From NCBI GenBank assembly GCA_944383785.1, contig CALWQV010000001.1, forward strand, positions 40,256 through 104,255: a stretch of 64,000 nucleotides of DNA. The letters run 5' to 3'. This DNA comes from an uncultured Enterocloster sp. (GTDB lineage: Bacteria; Bacillota; Clostridia; Lachnospirales; Lachnospiraceae). The notes beneath the pieces are model-generated. The model was not told the origin of the DNA. It made no database searches and saw only the letters and a list, made by a program, of their open reading frames with translations. The translations under genes were made by a program, and so were the position numbers. This document shows, piece after piece, positions 8,633 through 17,006 of the stretch (position 1 is the first letter of the stretch; each line of letters opens with the position of its first letter).

Positions 8633-9858
8633 TGAGGGGAAACGGGATGAAGGCAGTGGTTCGCTGGAAAAAACAAATTCTTTGCGCCGCCGTGGGACTG
8701 GCGCTGGCAGTTCTGGCCCAGGCGCTCCAGAATGGGAGCAGCCGCCTTACTAGCCTAGAGCGGCCGGATTTTGAGGGCGAGGAGCAGCAGATTCTGGTGG
8801 AGGGGCTGGGTGAAGAAGGAATCCCTCTGGAGGTTCAGATCTCTCCCAGACAGTATAAGCCGGAAGAGGCCCGCGCGCTGTATCAGCAGATTTTAGAAGA
8901 GCTCCCGGGGAGGATTTTAGGGGAGAATGCCTCTCTTTCCCAGGTGGAGCACGACCTGGAGCTGATCCGGGAAATCCCGGAATACGGGGTTAGCCTTAAA
9001 TGGGAATCCTCCAGGCCGGAGTTTGTAGACTCCTACGGGCGGGTGAACCGCCAGGGGATGGGCGAAGAGAAGGAGGAGGTATGGCTGAGGGTAGAGCTGA
9101 CGGACAGCCATACGTCGGAGACTTATCAGCTTCAGGCATGGGTTCTGCCGGAAACGACCACACCCCAGGAGAACGCGCTTCTTCAGCTCAAAGAGCGTTT
9201 GAAGGAAGAGGATTACGCCCAGAGATACAGCCCGGTTTTAAAACTGCCGGAAGAATTGGAAGGAAAGGCCCTGGCTTACCGGAGCCTTCAGGAACCGGTC
9301 TTTGCCTCCATCGCTTTTTTGGGGGTGGCAGCGGCCCTGATGCTGGTGGTAAAGGAGCGGTCGGACCGGGAGCGGGAGATAAAGGAGCGGAAGAACCAGC
9401 TTTTGCTGGACTATCCGGAGCTTTTAAGCAAGATGATGATTTTTCTGGGAGCCGGTATGACCGCCCGCAATGCCTGGGAGCAGATGACCGAGGATTATCT
9501 GCGGCTGCGAAAGCTGGGCAAAAGAGAAAAACGGTGGGTATACGAGGAAATGTACGAGGCCTGCGGTCAGATGAAGAGGGGAATTCCTGAGGGCCAGGCT
9601 TATTTGGAGTTTGGCAGGCGCTGCGGCCTCCCCTGCTATACGAAATTCGCGGGCTTTCTGGAGCAGAGCCGCAAGAACGGGGCAAAAAATCTGCGGGAGC
9701 ATCTGCGGCTGGAGATGGAGGAAGCCTACGAGCAGAGGAAGCATGAGGCAAAGCGGCTGGGGGAGGAAGCCAGCACAAAGCTTTTGCTTCCGCTGTTTCT
9801 AATGCTGGGGGTCGTGATGGTGATGGTGGCGGTGCCGGCTATGCTGGAATTTATGTAA
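8629..9858 (+). CDS. tadC: TadC-like membrane protein with large extracytoplasmic insert and T2SF domain
   Basis: Second platform protein of the Tad system. The first membrane segment (about residues 15-35) is followed by roughly 190 polar residues predicted to lie outside the membrane, then a second segment near 225-245. After that comes a T2SF-type domain (MMIFLGAGMTARNAWEQ, GRRCGLPCYTKFAGFLEQ) and a last C-terminal hydrophobic helix (LLLPLFLMLGVVMVMVAVPAM). The extra N-terminal region is longer than in classical TadC; its role is unknown. The ATG overlaps the previous stop by four bases, so translation is probably coupled. Confidence 0.82.
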   Translation: MMRGNGMKAVVRWKKQILCAAVGLALAVLAQALQNGSSRLTSLERPDFEGEEQQILVEGLGEEGIPLEVQISPRQYKPEEARALYQQILEELPGRILGENASLSQVEHDLELIREIPEYGVSLKWESSRPEFVDSYGRVNRQGMGEEKEEVWLRVELTDSHTSETYQLQAWVLPETTTPQENALLQLKERLKEEDYAQRYSPVLKLPEELEGKALAYRSLQEPVFASIAFLGVAAALMLVVKERSDREREIKERKNQLLLDYPELLSKMMIFLGAGMTARNAWEQMTEDYLRLRKLGKREKRWVYEEMYEACGQMKRGIPEGQAYLEFGRRCGLPCYTKFAGFLEQSRKNGAKNLREHLRLEMEEAYEQRKHEAKRLGEEASTKLLLPLFLMLGVVMVMVAVPAMLEFM

Positions 9859-9908
9859 GAGTTCGGGCCGACCGGAAAATGTGTGATCCGGGGAAAGGGG
9901 GTGAGAGT

Positions 9909-10088
9909 ATGGAGAAACGGGAACTGCTGCGAAGCTTTTTTTTGGAGGAGGACGGCGTGGGCGTGATCGAGGTAGTGTTGATTTTGGTGGTGCTGATCGG
10001 TCTTGTGATTATCTTTAAGGAACAGATTACAAAGCTGCTGGAAAACATTTTTAAGGAAGTGAATTCCCAGTCGAAAGAGGTGTATTGA
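9909..10088 (+). CDS. Flp1-like major pilin candidate
   Basis: Tiny (59 residues) prepilin with the Flp layout: a short charged leader ending in Gly, then a hydrophobic helix with Glu at +5. Cleavage after the first Gly of EEDGVGVIEVV gives mature V-G-V-I-E, placing Glu at position 5 as in type IV pilins. The hydrophobic stretch continues through LILVVLIGLVIIF, and the tail is polar. It resembles the Firmicutes Flp1-like family. ATG 9909 is preceded by GGGGGTGAG. It is the only short pilin in the operon and so the likely major subunit, processed by one of the two A24 peptidases. Confidence 0.88.
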   Translation: MEKRELLRSFFLEEDGVGVIEVVLILVVLIGLVIIFKEQITKLLENIFKEVNSQSKEVY

Positions 10089-12028
10089 TGAAGCGAACAC
10101 AGGGGGAAATTACCGTATTTTTAGGCATGATCCTTCTGTGCGTGTGGGCTCTGCTGTGCGGACTGACAGAGTCCGCCCGCACAGCCGGGGCCAGATGCTA
10201 TTTGCGTCACGGATTAAATTCCGCTATGGATTCCCTGATGAGTCAGTACCACAGAAAGCTCTGGCAGCAGTACCGGATTCTGGGGCTGGAGTACGGGCGG
10301 AACGGGGAGCTGGAACAGGAGTTTGAAGAATTTTTGCAGCCCTATTTGGAGGCGGACAACTGGTATCCCTTTGAGCTGGAAGCGGTGGAAGAGCCAGAGG
10401 TCAAGCCCCTGACTGGTGAGAATGGAAAGATCCTGGAGCGCCAGATTACCGATTATATGAAGTACGGCCTTTTGGGGACGGTGTGGGATGAGCTGACGGA
10501 AGGGGAAGCCCAGGAGCTTTTGCGAACCGTAAAGGAGGCATCCGCCGTAAAGGAGGTAGCGGAGCGCTATGAGAGCCATTCCAGGGAGGCACTGCGGCTG
10601 GAGGAGCGGCTGGAGGATATCCGGGACAGCTTGCTCAGGCAGGAGGAGAAATGGAGCCAGGGCTTAAAGGAGCTGGAGGACGCGGATGGCGGCGGCTTTC
10701 TGCGGGAAAGCGATGAGCTGGTAAGGGAGCTTGAGAAGATCCCTTCCCTGGTGGAGCGGTATCAAAAGGAAGCGGACCGGCTGGCCGCAAAGCTGTCGGA
10801 AAGCCGAAGCTTTTACCGGGAGCGCAGACAGGAGATCGGCTCCGCGGCCGCCGCCGGCCTGGAGGATGAGATGGAGTCATATGAAACCTATATCAGCAAG
10901 GACGGGGAGCGCCGCCGGGAGGTGGAGGCCCTGACCGGCGCGGCAAAAGCTTCCATATCTTACGCGGAGTCCGTGATGGATGAGGCCAGGCAGGTTCAGG
11001 AGTATATACGGGAATGGGAACCGGAGGACGAGGACGACGAGCTGGACGAGGATGCGCTGTGGGAGCCGGTGGCAAGAAGCTGGAACCGCTTTCCGTTTCT
11101 GAAGCTGGAAATTGTCTCCGGCGTGGAGGATCAGGAAAAGGCCGGGCTTTTAGAGCAGGCGGCGGCCCTGTTTTCCGGAAAGCTGCTGCCCCTGGTGCTG
11201 CCTGAAGGGAAGGCCGTATCCCAGAAAAAGCCGGATCTGACCGCGGCCCCCTCCATCCAGATCGGAGGCGCGGCAAAGGGGGAGGGAGCCTCCCTGATGG
11301 ACCGGCTGATGATTGGAGAATACGTCCTGCGCTTTTTTGACCGCTACGACAGTCCGGGGGAAGAAGGGGGAGGCTGCGCCTATGAGATGGAGTATATTCT
11401 CTTCGGAAACGCCGGGGACCCGGAAAATCTGGAGGAAATGGCGGCTTCCCTCGTCGGGCTGCGCCACGGTCTGAATCTGGTCCATATCCTGTCGGACAGC
11501 CAGAAACGGGAGGCAGCCAGAAGCCTGGCCGCCGCCATCGTAGGAGGAATCGGGCTGCTGCCGTTAGTGGGGGTGGTATCGTTTTTGATTATGGGCATCT
11601 GGGCCTTAGGCGAAGCTCTGTGGGATGTGCGGATCCTGTTGAACGAGGGAAAAGTCCCTCTTCTAAAAACCAGGGAAAGCTGGAAGCTGGGTCTGGAGAA
11701 TTTGCTGGATCTGGGAAAAAGCGGAGGTTTGGATGGGATGGACGGTTCCGGGGAAGGTTCTGGCCTGGATTACAGGGGCTACAGCCGTCTGTTTCTCTTC
11801 GCGGGCCATGACGCGCAGATGGATTACCGCATCATGGATATGATTCAGGCGAATCTGAGGCTGGAGCAGGAGGGCTTTCGGATGGGCAGCTGCGGGGATC
11901 AGGTGGATTTAAAGGCCCAGGTTTGTGGAAAACATGTCTTTTTTCATCTGGGATTGTGGAAATCTCTTTTTGGACAGGACGGCGGAACCTACCGGATGAC
12001 GATGGCAGTGTCCGGGGGATACGATTAA
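10088..12028 (+). CDS. DUF5702-like Tad-locus protein with N-terminal anchor and coiled coil
   Basis: A 646-residue protein probably anchored in the membrane, with most of the chain outside. The N terminus (GEITVFLGMILLCVWALLCG) is a single membrane segment resembling TadE/TadG leaders. The middle (about residues 150-320) is highly charged and predicted coiled coil. A second hydrophobic region (GGIGLLPLVGVVSFLIMGIW) lies near residue 490. The C-terminal YRGYSRLFLF...RIMDMIQANLR pattern matches what I know as DUF5702 of clostridial Tad loci. ATG 10088 overlaps the pilin stop by one base (TGATG), with AAAGAGGTG before it. Probably a minor pilus or scaffold component; exact function unknown. Confidence 0.75.
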   Translation: MKRTQGEITVFLGMILLCVWALLCGLTESARTAGARCYLRHGLNSAMDSLMSQYHRKLWQQYRILGLEYGRNGELEQEFEEFLQPYLEADNWYPFELEAVEEPEVKPLTGENGKILERQITDYMKYGLLGTVWDELTEGEAQELLRTVKEASAVKEVAERYESHSREALRLEERLEDIRDSLLRQEEKWSQGLKELEDADGGGFLRESDELVRELEKIPSLVERYQKEADRLAAKLSESRSFYRERRQEIGSAAAAGLEDEMESYETYISKDGERRREVEALTGAAKASISYAESVMDEARQVQEYIREWEPEDEDDELDEDALWEPVARSWNRFPFLKLEIVSGVEDQEKAGLLEQAAALFSGKLLPLVLPEGKAVSQKKPDLTAAPSIQIGGAAKGEGASLMDRLMIGEYVLRFFDRYDSPGEEGGGCAYEMEYILFGNAGDPENLEEMAASLVGLRHGLNLVHILSDSQKREAARSLAAAIVGGIGLLPLVGVVSFLIMGIWALGEALWDVRILLNEGKVPLLKTRESWKLGLENLLDLGKSGGLDGMDGSGEGSGLDYRGYSRLFLFAGHDAQMDYRIMDMIQANLRLEQEGFRMGSCGDQVDLKAQVCGKHVFFHLGLWKSLFGQDGGTYRMTMAVSGGYD

Positions 12029-12048
12029 GGAAAGGGGGACCGGCAGGG

Positions 12049-12993
12049 ATGCTCTTTTTTTCAGCAAATCTTATAGAGCTGTGTAAAGTTTATCGATGGA
12101 TTAGCAAAATACCCTCTCCGGTACGAAGCGTTAAAGAATGTTTGGATTTGGTTACTCCTTTAAGGCTGAAAAAGAGAGTGTCCCTGCCGGCCCCCAAAGC
12201 CTTCGGTTTTCGCGCCAGCATGTCGGTAGAGGCGGCTTTGGCGCTGCCCCTGTGCCTCTTTGCCGGAGTGATTCTTATGACGCCTATGAAGCTTTTGCAG
12301 GATCAGCGCAGAATCCAGGGGGCCTTAGAGCAGGCGGCCCGGGATCTCAGCACCTATGCTTATGTAAAGGAACTGGTGGAAGGCGGCAAGGAAGCCGGGC
12401 CCGGCGGGGAGGGATTGATTTCCCTCATCGGCATCGGATACGTGAGAAATCAGGTGATGAAGCATGTCCGGCAAGAGCGCATCGAGCAGGTTTCCTTCGC
12501 GAAAAGCAGGATATTGGGGGAGGATGATGAGATCCGCCTGGTGATGAATTACCGGCAGAAGCTTCCCTTCTCCGTGTTTGGCCTGGACAGCGTCCCTATG
12601 GAGGCGGTCAGCGTGCGCCGGGCCTGGGTGGGAGCAGAGGGAGGCAGGCTTAAAGCGCTGGCGGATGGGCAGGAGGATGAGGCGGACCCGGTGGTCTATA
12701 TGGGAAAGGACGGAACCCGCTACCATCTGAGCCCCAGCTGCCACTACCTGTCCAATAACCTGACCGCTCTCTCCCAGGCCCAGCTGGAAAGCGCCCGAAA
12801 CGCTGAGGGCAAGCGCTATCAGCCCTGCGCCGTCTGCGGCGGGGCGGCGGTTAAGGGAAACGTCTATGTGATGCCAAGCGGAAGCAGCTACCACACCACC
12901 CAGTTCTGCTCGTCCATCGCCGCCTACGTGCGCGCGGTTAAAAAATCAGAAGTGGAGCATCTGGGGGCCTGTTCCTACTGCGGGGGAGGATGA
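12049..12993 (+). CDS. TadE-like pseudopilin with C-terminal double Cys-rich motif
   Basis: The segment ASMSVEAALALPLCLFAGVIL (about residues 60-80) is the typical TadE-type leader and membrane helix, so this is a candidate minor pilin. Unusually, the last ~85 residues hold two related units: YHLSPSCHYL...YQPCAVCGG and YHTTQFCSSI...LGACSYCGG, each with a Tyr-His, one Cys and a later CxxC. This suggests two extracytoplasmic metal-binding or disulphide-bonded modules. The long N terminus before the leader is unusual. ATG 12049 was chosen because AAAGGGGG precedes it and it follows the previous stop. A peptidase gene follows three bases after the stop. Confidence 0.75.
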   Translation: MLFFSANLIELCKVYRWISKIPSPVRSVKECLDLVTPLRLKKRVSLPAPKAFGFRASMSVEAALALPLCLFAGVILMTPMKLLQDQRRIQGALEQAARDLSTYAYVKELVEGGKEAGPGGEGLISLIGIGYVRNQVMKHVRQERIEQVSFAKSRILGEDDEIRLVMNYRQKLPFSVFGLDSVPMEAVSVRRAWVGAEGGRLKALADGQEDEADPVVYMGKDGTRYHLSPSCHYLSNNLTALSQAQLESARNAEGKRYQPCAVCGGAAVKGNVYVMPSGSSYHTTQFCSSIAAYVRAVKKSEVEHLGACSYCGGG

Positions 12994-12996
12994 GAA

Positions 12997-13476
12997 GTGA
13001 ATGGAATTGAGTTATATCAGAAAATAGCCGATGGAGGATTTCTGATTTTTCTGCTGGTTACCGCCTGGGAGGATCTTCGGGCCAGGAGGCTGCGCCCGGC
13101 TGTCCTGGTATCAGGAGGAATCTGCGGCTGGGCGGCCAGGGGAATGCTCTGTTTTCTGATGTGGAAGGAAGGGCTTTTGTGGAGGGATTATCTGCTGGAC
13201 GGGCTTTTGGCCCTAGCGGCAGGCGGGCTCCTGCTGGCAGTCAGCCTTCTGACAAAGGGAGGGCTGGGAGCGGGGGACGGATGCTTTTTTCTGGCGGCCG
13301 CGCCCTGGATGGGCCAGGAGCGGCTTTGGAGCTTGTTGATTGGAGGGATGCTGCTGTGCTTTTTGGTTTGTGGGGGAATGATTGTGTGGGGAGCGTTAAA
13401 GGGAGTATCGGTGCGGAAAAAACGGCTTCCCTTTATTCCGTTTCTGACGCCTGCGGCGCTGCTTCTTCTAATTTAA
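12997..13476 (+). CDS. Second A24-type prepilin peptidase
   Basis: A 159-residue polytopic membrane protein with both aspartic-peptidase signatures: AWEDLRARRLRP and GLGAGDG (GxGD). It is clearly diverged from the peptidase at 4882 but has the same architecture. Start is GTG, with GGGGGAGG seven bases upstream. It sits inside the pilus operon between two TadE-like genes, so it may specialise in TadE-like substrates while the other processes the Flp1-like pilin, or the reverse. Its 3' end is overlapped by the next gene in another frame. Confidence 0.85.
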   Translation: MNGIELYQKIADGGFLIFLLVTAWEDLRARRLRPAVLVSGGICGWAARGMLCFLMWKEGLLWRDYLLDGLLALAAGGLLLAVSLLTKGGLGAGDGCFFLAAAPWMGQERLWSLLIGGMLLCFLVCGGMIVWGALKGVSVRKKRLPFIPFLTPAALLLLI

Positions 13477-13871
13477 AGAAGGGCGGGCTTTCAGGCAGCT
13501 ACACGGTGGAGGCGGCTGTGGTGATGACAGTAGTAGTGCTGTCGGTATGGACCATGATCCGGGCGGCCTACGGGCTTCATGACCGGGTAACCTCCGGGAT
13601 GATCCTTCATGAGATGGTGGAGCTGTGGGCTCACGAGGAACAGCTGGACTTAGGCCAGGCGGAAGCCCTGGGCGGGGAGGCCTTGAAGCACCTGTTTTTA
13701 TCCAAGGGGGACAGTATATCTTTGGAAGAGAAGGGGGAGTCGGTAGTGGGAAGTCTTTCCGGCAAAGGACAAGGCTTTCAGATTCAGATGAGCCGGTTTA
13801 AGCCCCAGGATTTTCTGCGGAAAATGACCCTTCTGGAAGAATTGGGGGAAAAGGATGGAGATTCAGTATAA
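13386..13871 (+). CDS. TadE-like minor pilin (start uncertain)
   Basis: Carries the TadE-type leader GSYTVEAAVVMTVVVLSVW followed by a polar domain of about 110 residues; probably a minor pilin or pilus-tip protein. The true start is unclear because the coding frame runs into the 3' end of the preceding peptidase gene. GTG 13386 has GGGGGA eight bases upstream and gives 161 residues, overlapping the peptidase by about 90 bases. No ATG is available upstream of the leader without a much longer overlap, and ATG 13524 would remove the leader. Another possibility is a frameshift or assembly error in the overlap. The next gene overlaps its end by 17 bases. Confidence 0.7.
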   Translation: MGSVKGSIGAEKTASLYSVSDACGAASSNLKKGGLSGSYTVEAAVVMTVVVLSVWTMIRAAYGLHDRVTSGMILHEMVELWAHEEQLDLGQAEALGGEALKHLFLSKGDSISLEEKGESVVGSLSGKGQGFQIQMSRFKPQDFLRKMTLLEELGEKDGDSV

Positions 13872-15204
13872 ACGGGAACTGAAACGGAATTATCTGATCA
13901 TAGAGCCGGACTGGGAGACCCAGGCGGGATACGAGGCCAAGATGCTGATGGAGAACCGCATTGAGGGGCTTCTTGATTTCCATATGAAGTATGTGGATGA
14001 CCGGCAGATTTACTATTATGATATTACGTCCATGCAGCCCTTAAGTAGGATAACGGAGGGACGGTGGATCAGCCGGGAGGAGGTCTGTCGGCTGCTAATC
14101 CAGATTGACGCCGTTTTAAACCGGGCCAGGGAATATCTGCTGGATGGAGATCATCTGCTGCTGGATGCGGATTACATTTACATGGACCCGCAGTGGGAAC
14201 AGATTTCCTTCTGCTTTGTGCCAGGGCTTCACGAGAGCTTTTCGGAGGCTTTGAGCCGGCTTTTGCAGTATATTTTGAAGAAGACCGACCACCGGGATAA
14301 GGAAGGGGTGGTTCTGGTCTATGGCCTATATCAGGAGAGCTTAAAGGAGAATTACGGCCTTGAAAATCTGCTGCTGCTGATTCATAAGGATCAGCCGGGA
14401 GACAGGGAAAACCGGTGGGAGAAGGCGGAAGCGGAGGATGAGGTTTTGGAGGAACAGGACAGGAATCCCTGGCCGGATACGGTTCAGGAGGTTTTTGAGG
14501 AGCCCCGCCGGCCTGCCAGTCCTTTGCAGATGATTTTAAAAATTATCGCCTGCTGCATGGGGGCCCTGCTCCTTGTCCTGGGAGCGATCTGGATGTTTCA
14601 GGGATGGAGAGGAATTAAAACCTGGGGGATAGTGGCTGCGGCCGGCTGCGCTCTGGCAGCTGCTGCGGCGCTGGGGCTTGAACTGCTTTTTAAGAGAAGA
14701 GACAGGGGAAAAGGGGAGGAGCCGGAAAGGATGGCGGCGGAGCCAGCTGATTTGGGCGGCCAGGCCCAGGAGAAAGGTTTTTGGAAAGAAAAACAGAAGA
14801 ATTTATGGGTACAGGAGCTAAGAGAGGAAAAACGAAAAGAGGACGAATTGCCGATAATCCCCTTTAAAACCGTGCCCCTGTCAGCTGGCAGAGGGCAGGA
14901 AGACGTCTGCCGTCTGGAGCCGGAGAACCGACAGCAAAAAACCATTGAAATCCGATATTTCCCCTTTATTATCGGAAAGCAGGAGGAGCTGGTGGATTTC
15001 TGTCTGGAGGACGATACGGTCAGCAGGCTCCATCTGCGCCTGGACCGGGAGGAAGGGGAGTGCTGGGTGACGGATCTTAATTCCACCAATGGGACGGCAG
15101 TGAACGGCAGGCTGCTGGAGGCAAACGAATCAGCTCCCCTGAGGCCGGGAGACGAGCTGGTGATCGCGGCGCTCCGCTACCATTTCCGATCGGAAAAATT
15201 GTAA
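13855..15204 (+). CDS. DUF6382-like / FHA-domain membrane protein at end of Tad operon
   Basis: A 449-residue protein with a conserved N-terminal domain (about 1-180, DUF6382-like) and two membrane segments near 225-285. A basic linker leads to a C-terminal FHA domain (about 365-449). The FHA core is visible as IIGK, SRLHLRL and NSTNGTAVNG, the residues that normally bind phosphothreonine. This suggests that a Ser/Thr kinase signal reaches the pilus machinery, but no kinase gene is in the window. Its start overlaps the preceding TadE-like gene, so it belongs to the operon. The function of the N-terminal domain is unknown. Confidence 0.85.
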   Translation: MEIQYKRELKRNYLIIEPDWETQAGYEAKMLMENRIEGLLDFHMKYVDDRQIYYYDITSMQPLSRITEGRWISREEVCRLLIQIDAVLNRAREYLLDGDHLLLDADYIYMDPQWEQISFCFVPGLHESFSEALSRLLQYILKKTDHRDKEGVVLVYGLYQESLKENYGLENLLLLIHKDQPGDRENRWEKAEAEDEVLEEQDRNPWPDTVQEVFEEPRRPASPLQMILKIIACCMGALLLVLGAIWMFQGWRGIKTWGIVAAAGCALAAAAALGLELLFKRRDRGKGEEPERMAAEPADLGGQAQEKGFWKEKQKNLWVQELREEKRKEDELPIIPFKTVPLSAGRGQEDVCRLEPENRQQKTIEIRYFPFIIGKQEELVDFCLEDDTVSRLHLRLDREEGECWVTDLNSTNGTAVNGRLLEANESAPLRPGDELVIAALRYHFRSEKL

Positions 15205-15211
15205 AAAGCTG

Positions 15212-15240
15212 TTTACATAAATATACAAATATGCTATATT
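15212..15240 (+). promoter_or_regulatory. Extended -10 vegetative promoter for rhomboid gene
   Basis: TTTACA (15212-15217), 17-base spacer, TATATT (15235-15240), with TGC just before the -10. Predicted start near 15247, about 40 bases before the rhomboid ATG. Confidence 0.8.
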
Positions 15241-15284
15241 AAAAGCTACAAGCCAACGGACGATTGTTTGGCGCCGGGGGAGCT

Positions 15285-15902
15285 ATGAGGGAAGTATATC
15301 AGTACGCAAGGACAGCTTTTATTAATACAGCCATTATCGCTTTAAATCTGATCGTTTTCTTGTATCTGGAGTTTCTGGGTTCCACGGAAGACGGTATTTT
15401 TATGATCGCTCACGGAGCGGTATTTTCTCCCCTTTTGACGGAATACCATGAGTACAGCCGTCTGCTGACTTCGATGTTTATGCATTTTGGGGCTGCCCAT
15501 CTGATGAATAACATGCTGATTCTGCTGCTTCTTGGAGAGCGGCTGGAGCGGGCCTTAGGCCATGTGCGATACCTGCTGTTCTATCTTTTGTCCGGCATCG
15601 GAGCCGGGCTGTTTTCCATGGAGGTTCACCGGTATCTGGGAGAGGTTATCATCGGAGCGGGGGCGTCCGGCGCGGTTTTCGGCGTTGTGGGAGGCCTTGG
15701 GGCGGTTCTTTTGCGCAACCGGGGCCATTTTGGACGGTTGAGAGGCCGGCAGATCGGAGTGATCCTTCTGTTTACGTTGTATTATGGGATTTCCAGCAGC
15801 GGAATTGATAACTGGGCCCATCTGGGCGGCTTAGCGTCGGGCTTTGTACTTGGCATCTTACTGTACCGCAGGCCTAAAAGCGTCTTTGGTACATCAAGAT
15901 AA
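15285..15902 (+). CDS. Rhomboid-family intramembrane serine protease
   Basis: Polytopic membrane protease of about 205 residues expected to cleave membrane-spanning substrates. The catalytic dyad is visible: Ser in GAGASGAVFG (about residue 128) and His in NWAHLGG (about residue 178). The oxyanion-site motif HFGAAHLMNN precedes them. Six hydrophobic segments fit the basic rhomboid core without extra domains. ATG 15285 has GGGGGAG upstream. The substrate is unknown. The HIT gene follows by 39 bases. Confidence 0.93.
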   Translation: MREVYQYARTAFINTAIIALNLIVFLYLEFLGSTEDGIFMIAHGAVFSPLLTEYHEYSRLLTSMFMHFGAAHLMNNMLILLLLGERLERALGHVRYLLFYLLSGIGAGLFSMEVHRYLGEVIIGAGASGAVFGVVGGLGAVLLRNRGHFGRLRGRQIGVILLFTLYYGISSSGIDNWAHLGGLASGFVLGILLYRRPKSVFGTSR

Positions 15903-15941
15903 AAAATCCCCCAGGGGATAATGCGAAAGGAGGAGAGTAGG

Positions 15942-16358
15942 ATGAGGGATGAGTCTTGTATTTTTTGTAAGATAGCCAACGGGGAGATCCCGTCCGCAAC
16001 GGTATATGAGGACGAAGATTTCCGCGTGATCCTGGATTTGGGGCCGGCTTCCAAAGGACACGCCTTAATTCTGCCGAAAAATCATTTTAAGGATGTATGT
16101 GGACTGGATCAGGAGACAGCGGGAAAGGTTTTAACCTTGGGTGCGAAGATCGGAACCGCTATGAAAAAGTCCCTGGGCTGTACAGGCTTCAATTTGGTTC
16201 AGAATAATGGGGAGTCAGCGGGACAGACGGTATTCCATTTCCATATGCATGTGATCCCCCGCTACGAAGGGGGCCCGGCCATGGTGGGCTGGACGCCTGG
16301 AAAAGCGGATCCTGATGAGCTGGCAGCTACCGCCGAACAGATTAAGGGGGCTCTGTAA
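15942..16358 (+). CDS. HIT-family nucleotide hydrolase (HinT-like)
   Basis: Cytoplasmic histidine-triad protein of 138 residues, probably a purine nucleoside phosphoramidase of the Hint branch. The triad HFHMHVIPRY is complete, and the N-terminal CIFCKIANGEIP is the usual Hint opening. The second pair of zinc-type Cys sites often seen in HIT proteins is only partly present. ATG 15942 was chosen over 15921 because AAAGGAGGAG lies just upstream. Physiological substrate unknown. Confidence 0.93.
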   Translation: MRDESCIFCKIANGEIPSATVYEDEDFRVILDLGPASKGHALILPKNHFKDVCGLDQETAGKVLTLGAKIGTAMKKSLGCTGFNLVQNNGESAGQTVFHFHMHVIPRYEGGPAMVGWTPGKADPDELAATAEQIKGAL

Positions 16359-16398
16359 TTGAATAATTGCAGATACATGATTCAGGACGGTGCTGCGT

Positions 16399-16944
16399 AT
16401 GAACTTCAAGGATGAACGGCATAGACGGCAGTTTGAGGATATGTATGAGCAGTACAAGGTGCCTTTGCGGACCATTGCCTATAAATGCGGGATTCCAAGG
16501 GAAGAGATGGAGGACGTCATTCATGATGCCTTTGTATCTTACGCCCGTTCCGATTACGATCTGGAGCTTCCGGAGGAGGAGCGGCGAAGGCTTTTGAGCC
16601 GGATTCTAAAGAACCGCTGTATTGATTATTTCAGGGAATTGAAGCGCCATGGCTGCTACAGCCTGGATGATGAGCGGTATTACCAGGAGCGTTCTCTGAC
16701 GAAGGATAAAGGCCGCGAATTGGTGGACGATATGATCGGGGATGAGAAATGCCGCGCCATCATAAAAGAGATCCAGAAAATGCCTGAAAACTGGAAAGAG
16801 GTTGCGATTTTAAAGATGCTGGAAGGACGGTCTACGGAGGAAGTATGCGAGATTTTGAATATTTCCGAGAAGGCATGCTATTCCAGAGTCGCGCGGATTC
16901 GAAAATATCTGGATAAACTGCTGAAAGATGAGAACTGGCCTTAA
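16399..16944 (+). CDS. ECF-like RNA polymerase sigma factor
   Basis: A 181-residue sigma-70 family protein with region 2 (EEMEDVIHDAFVSYAR, RILKNRCIDYFRE) and a C-terminal region 4 helix-turn-helix (STEEVCEILNISEKACYSRVARIRKYL). This is the minimal ECF layout. It follows the HIT gene by 40 bases and ends in a strong terminator. The membrane protein at 18189, beyond murG on the other strand, could be its anti-sigma factor, but this is only inference. GTG 16390 is an alternative start. Confidence 0.85.
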   Translation: MNFKDERHRRQFEDMYEQYKVPLRTIAYKCGIPREEMEDVIHDAFVSYARSDYDLELPEEERRRLLSRILKNRCIDYFRELKRHGCYSLDDERYYQERSLTKDKGRELVDDMIGDEKCRAIIKEIQKMPENWKEVAILKMLEGRSTEEVCEILNISEKACYSRVARIRKYLDKLLKDENWP

Positions 16945-16962
16945 GGTAAAGAAACAATAGAG

Positions 16963-17006
16963 CTGCGCAGGCAGCCCGAATCAGCTTCGGGAGCCTGCGC
17001 AGTTTT
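16963..17006 (+). terminator. Terminator after sigma factor gene, overlapping murG 3' end
   Basis: CTGCGCAGGC (16963-16972) pairs with GCCTGCGCAG (16993-17002), with an inner stem CCCGAA/TTCGGG and then TTTT. It extends into the last codons of the convergent murG, so it can serve both strands. Confidence 0.85.
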
